In this document: positions 41,466 to 44,155 of the stretch, piece after piece
Layout: each line of letters opens with the position of its first letter
How positions within the stretch are numbered: the stretch's first letter is position 1
NCBI GenBank assembly: GCA_900549825.1
Contig: URQB01000018.1
Coordinates: 1-44,155, forward strand
Length of the DNA: 44,155 nucleotides
Origin: an uncultured Oscillospiraceae bacterium
GTDB taxonomy: Bacteria > Bacillota > Clostridia > Oscillospirales > Acutalibacteraceae
Direction of reading: 5' to 3'
Made by a program: the position numbers and the translations under genes
Notes under the pieces: model-generated
Seen by the model: only the letters and a program-made list of their open reading frames with translations
Database searches by the model: none
Told to the model about the DNA's origin: nothing

Positions 41466-42600
41466 CTGAACGAAGAAGATACGCTGCGCGATAAGCGCGC
41501 CTTCGGTAGCTTTTTCGCGCAGAAACGAAAAGAAGCAGGGCTGACGAAGCATGAGCTCGCAGCCCGTCTTTATCTGATGGATACCGCTGTCTCCAAATGG
41601 GAGCGCGGGGATTACTTACCCGGATATCACGCTGATCTCCGCAATCTGTGAGGCGCTGTATATCACAGAGCATGAGTTGATCACGGCCAGCGAGGATGTG
41701 CATCAAAATGAGCTCAAAAGCAGGCGCAAAAATATCAGCGCATGCACCGTGGCTACCGCGATATCATGATTGGGCTGTACGGACTCTCGCTTCTCGTCTG
41801 CTTTATCTGCAACCTGGCCATTCAGCATACGCTCAACTGGTTTTTTATCGTGCTCGCATCAGAGGCGGTTGCATTTCCGCTGACAGCGGTGCCTGTTCTG
41901 GTAAAGAAAAACTGCGGTCTATGGACACTGGGCGCTTTTGATTTCTCCCTGAACCTTCTGCTGCTTGTTTGCGGGATCTATGCGGGAGGAAATTGGCTTG
42001 CCATCACTTTCTTTGCTGTTGCACTCGGCTTTGCGGTGGTCTTTCTACCTCTGGTGATCCGGCAGATTCCTCAGCCGCGAACGCTATCCTCCCATAAAAC
42101 GCTGATCTGTTTCACTGTGGATACGCTATTGCTTTTCGCGCTGGTTACCGTTTCCGAGCTGGTAATGGGCCTGGCATCCCGCCTGCTGCCGATGGACTAT
42201 CTGGTTACGCTCTATAGTATTTCGCTGCCTTGGCTATGCATGGTTTTCATCTGTTATCTGTGCGTAAATCTTTTTTCAAGGTGGCAATCTGTGCGGCAGG
42301 CACGGGGTTATATGTTTTTTAACAAACAGCATCCTGCGTATGCCTATTGACGGCGCGCCGTTTGTGTTTCCGCGTGTCAATTTGCGCGCTTGGGGAGACC
42401 CTGCTTTTTGGATGAATCCGGCCTACGAGAACGTGCAGAATGCGAATATCACGTTTGTCATGATGGCAGTCCTAATTGGCATTAGCCTGCTGTTTGTGGC
42501 AGGCGGCATCGTCTGGGCCCTGACTCGCAAAAACGGCAAGAGGCCCGAAAATGAAAAGCGTGCTGCAAGCAGGCCAGCGCAAGAGGGCGCCGGGCGCTGA
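41466..42600 (+). pseudogene. XRE-family membrane-bound regulator, multiply frameshifted
   Basis: The reading passes through frames 0, 1, 0, 2 and 1. Pieces: FAQKRKEAGLTKHELAARLY and AVSKWERG (XRE helix-turn-helix), then after a shift near 41616 YPDITLISAICEALYITEHEL, after a shift near 41718 QRMHRGYRDIMIGLYGLSLL and about four membrane segments to 42270, after a shift at a T-run VAICAAGTGLYVF, and after another T-run MPIDGAPFVFPRVNL and a last membrane segment to 42600. The start codon appears lost (CTG at 41466 after an AAAGAGGAA site). It was once a DNA-binding protein with a membrane sensor. Confidence 0.75.
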
Positions 42601-42841
42601 GGCTTGCTGGCCGGGGGTCATTCCCTGCAAATTAAACAGGCGCGGTATACATGACCAGCATACCGCGCCCGCAGGAGATAAATGGAAGTTTTTTATTACG
42701 AGCAGCGCGAGTAACAAAGCGAACCTTGCCGATATCTACGTCTGTAGAAGAGCTGCTGACATTAACGTATCTCAAGTAGTTTTCGGATATTTATTAAAGG
42801 GTTACCGACAGTTGCGTAGCATAGGCAGTGATCGGCCATTT
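42601..42841. other. Spacer with convergent hairpin
   Basis: GGCGCGGTAT (42639-42648) pairs with ATACCGCGCC (42660-42669), a 10-bp stem without a T-run. Nothing else is recognised before the convergent AraC gene ends at 42842. Confidence 0.5.
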
Positions 42842-43750
42842 TTACTCTTTTTTAACGACTGGCATCCACAGTTCAAGATAGCCTTTTTGCAGTGTGCCGC
42901 CGTATAGCTCCATCTCCGGGCCGTCCGCCTTTTCAAATTCGCTTGCCGGCAGCCATTCCCGATAGAATCGCTTATACAGGATGTCTATCGCTTCTCCCAT
43001 ATTCCAATCAGGAATATCCGTGGGGAATACGGCCCATGTGGAGGCGGGCACCTCGACGATTTTGTAGCCGTCCGTATGGCTGTCCGGTGTAACGAAGCTG
43101 CACTGCATATAGGGGTAGGTGGTATCATCGATCTTCCTGTAGTTGATAAGCCCATGGATCCGGCACATGTCCTGTACGAACATCGTGTCGTAAATGGGGA
43201 GCTTCGCCGTGCCCGCATCCACAAACAGGGCTTCGTACGCTCCATTTTTGTGATTTTCCTGCCACATTGCCCCGGCGCTCGAAAATCGGTTTTCTGCGCC
43301 GATGGTGGAGATCAGGCCCTCAATGCCGAACAGCTTGAACGATTCGGTTCTGACAATGCGGTAATTCATTTCACCAACTCCTTGAATGGTAATTTGAAAA
43401 GTGATCGGAGGAAACATCCGCAGAGAAACGTTGGGCTTTCTCGCTTCGCTCGGTGTAACGCCGTGGAAAGCCTGAAACGCGCGCGCAAAGGATACCGGCG
43501 AATCGTAGCCATATTTCAGAGCCAGATCGATCACCTTGATCTTGCTCTGCTGCAGGTCCAGCGCCGCCAGCGTCAGCCGTCTCCTGCGGATATATTCGAT
43601 AACCGACAGGTCCGCGATAAAGGAAAACATGCGCTGGAAGTTGTAGGTGGAGCAGCCTGCCAGCTGAGCAAGCTTTTGATAATCCGGCTCCTGCGTGATG
43701 TGCTGCTCGAGGTATGCGACGGCGGCGTTCATCCGTTCTGCCACGTTCAT
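42842..43750 (-). CDS. AraC-family regulator with GyrI-like effector domain
   Basis: A 302-residue regulator. The N-terminal AraC double helix-turn-helix is at residues about 1-110 (KLAQLAGCSTYNFQRMFSFIAD, DLALKYGYDSPVSFARAFQAFHGVTPSEAR). The C-terminal half (about 130-300) is a GyrI-like/SOUL-type effector domain with VPASTWAVFPT and FYREWLPASEFEKADGPEMELY. Such proteins bind small hydrophobic compounds. Start 43750 has GAAAGGAGGAGG upstream. Its target gene is not obvious nearby; the gene after it is a tRNA on the same strand upstream. Confidence 0.92.
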   Translation of the reverse strand: MNVAERMNAAVAYLEQHITQEPDYQKLAQLAGCSTYNFQRMFSFIADLSVIEYIRRRRLTLAALDLQQSKIKVIDLALKYGYDSPVSFARAFQAFHGVTPSEARKPNVSLRMFPPITFQITIQGVGEMNYRIVRTESFKLFGIEGLISTIGAENRFSSAGAMWQENHKNGAYEALFVDAGTAKLPIYDTMFVQDMCRIHGLINYRKIDDTTYPYMQCSFVTPDSHTDGYKIVEVPASTWAVFPTDIPDWNMGEAIDILYKRFYREWLPASEFEKADGPEMELYGGTLQKGYLELWMPVVKKE

Positions 43751-44092
43751 GTTTTAACCTCCTCCTTTCAATTTACAGGATACAGCATCGGCGTGCAGTT
43801 TTCGCAACTTTTCCGGTACGTCTGCGGTATCGTTGGGCGGACGGAATCGTGTATCAGGTCTATCATTATCGTTTTACCTCGTCAATCGATTACCCCTGCA
43901 AAATCATCGGAAACGGAGTGCACAGCAGTATCAAAAAACGAAAACAGGCCATTATGGCCTGTTTTGTCGTTATAAACATGATGGTTTATTCGCATTGGGA
44001 AATGTTGACAAAAAAGATACCCGGCATAAGTGCGGGCAATCAGGCTAATAAGTAAAGAAAAGCCTGCGGTGCGCGTCTTGCTCACCGCAGGT
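43751..44092. other. Intergenic region between the AraC gene and tRNA-Leu
   Basis: No gene is supported. The hairpin AAAACAGGCCA (43941-43951)/TGGCCTGTTTT (43955-43965) with a TTA loop is a likely bidirectional terminator. The tRNA terminator lies at 44063-44091. Confidence 0.55.
44052..44091 (-). terminator. Terminator downstream of tRNA-Leu
   Basis: On the minus strand, stem CCTGCGGTG (44091-44083) with CACCGCAGG (44071-44063), then CTTTTCTTTAC. It lies just after the tRNA 3' end. Confidence 0.7.
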
Positions 44093-44093
44093 G

Positions 44094-44155
44094 TGGTGCC
44101 GCTGACCGGACTTGAACCGGTACGGTGTTGCCACCGAGGGATTTTAAGTCCCTTG
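44094..44155 (-). tRNA. tRNA-Leu(UAA), 3' portion
   Basis: The complement reads the anticodon stem-loop with TAA between CT and AA, a long variable arm (CGGTGGCAACACCG), the T arm with TTCAAGT, and an acceptor end ending CCA (44096-44094). The long variable arm and anticodon fit leucine (UUA). The 5' part lies beyond the window edge, so it is incomplete here. Confidence 0.85.

Noticed and set aside
43714..44055. Plus-strand frames after the AraC gene
   Set aside because: They run across a terminator hairpin and antisense to the AraC gene start, without motifs.

Overview
The window looks like a piece of chromosome from a Gram-positive Clostridia-type Firmicute, probably a gut member of the Oscillospirales/Ruminococcaceae group. 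This is inferred from moderately high GC, strong GGAGG ribosome binding sites, sigma-A type promoters, frequent TTG starts, YceD next to RpmF, a PBP5-type carboxypeptidase, LPXTG-like wall anchors and a SpoIVFA/SpoIVFB-like pair that suggests sporulation. No species can be named from the sequence alone.

Region by region. 1-7.4 kb is a sugar and sugar-acid cluster: a LarA-family Ni enzyme, a TIM-barrel epimerase, a Gfo/Idh dehydrogenase, a GPH-type cation symporter and a GH2 glycosidase, closed by a perfect palindromic terminator. 7.5-14.9 kb is housekeeping: D-Ala-D-Ala carboxypeptidase, pgi, a small P-loop protein, yceD-rpmF, and a DUF512 radical-SAM gene overlapping der. 15.4-20.2 kb is a spermidine/putrescine ABC operon (potABCD) with a terminator-like hairpin between the permease genes and a membrane-anchored PotD, followed by a cyclophilin. 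20.3-23.1 kb holds an MGMT-like protein, a nitroreductase and two surface proteins. 23.3-26.5 kb holds an RluA pseudouridine synthase diverging from radC, which has an unusual structured leader and an overlapping 20-codon ORF, then a Nudix hydrolase and a phosphoribosyltransferase-like gene. 26.7-30.7 kb is a GH36 alpha-galactosidase, HAD phosphatase and GH18 operon.

30.7-32 kb is a decay zone. It has an internally deleted IS3-family element with 16-bp inverted repeats, the left one supplying the stop codon of the GH18 gene. It also has a collapsed ABC-2 transporter operon and a possible small RNA unit. 32.0-34.7 kb holds a secreted CBM9-like protein with an LPXTG-like tail and an M23/M50 (SpoIVFA/B-like) pair. 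34.8-39.1 kb (minus strand) is a TetR regulator and a heterodimeric ABC exporter, with a clear TetR operator. 39.2-41.4 kb is a YeiH-type transporter divergent from a LysR regulator around a perfect 20-bp palindrome. 41.4-44.2 kb holds a multiply frameshifted XRE membrane regulator, an AraC/GyrI-like regulator and the 3' part of a tRNA-Leu(UAA).

The most unusual signals are the radC leader, the degenerate duplication of the DUF512 gene start, the IS3 remnant that ends the GH18 gene, the hairpin inside the pot operon, and a family of related palindromes (core TTGCAAAA..GAAAAG..TTTTGCAA) at three gene ends. No CRISPR array, prophage or complete mobile element was seen.
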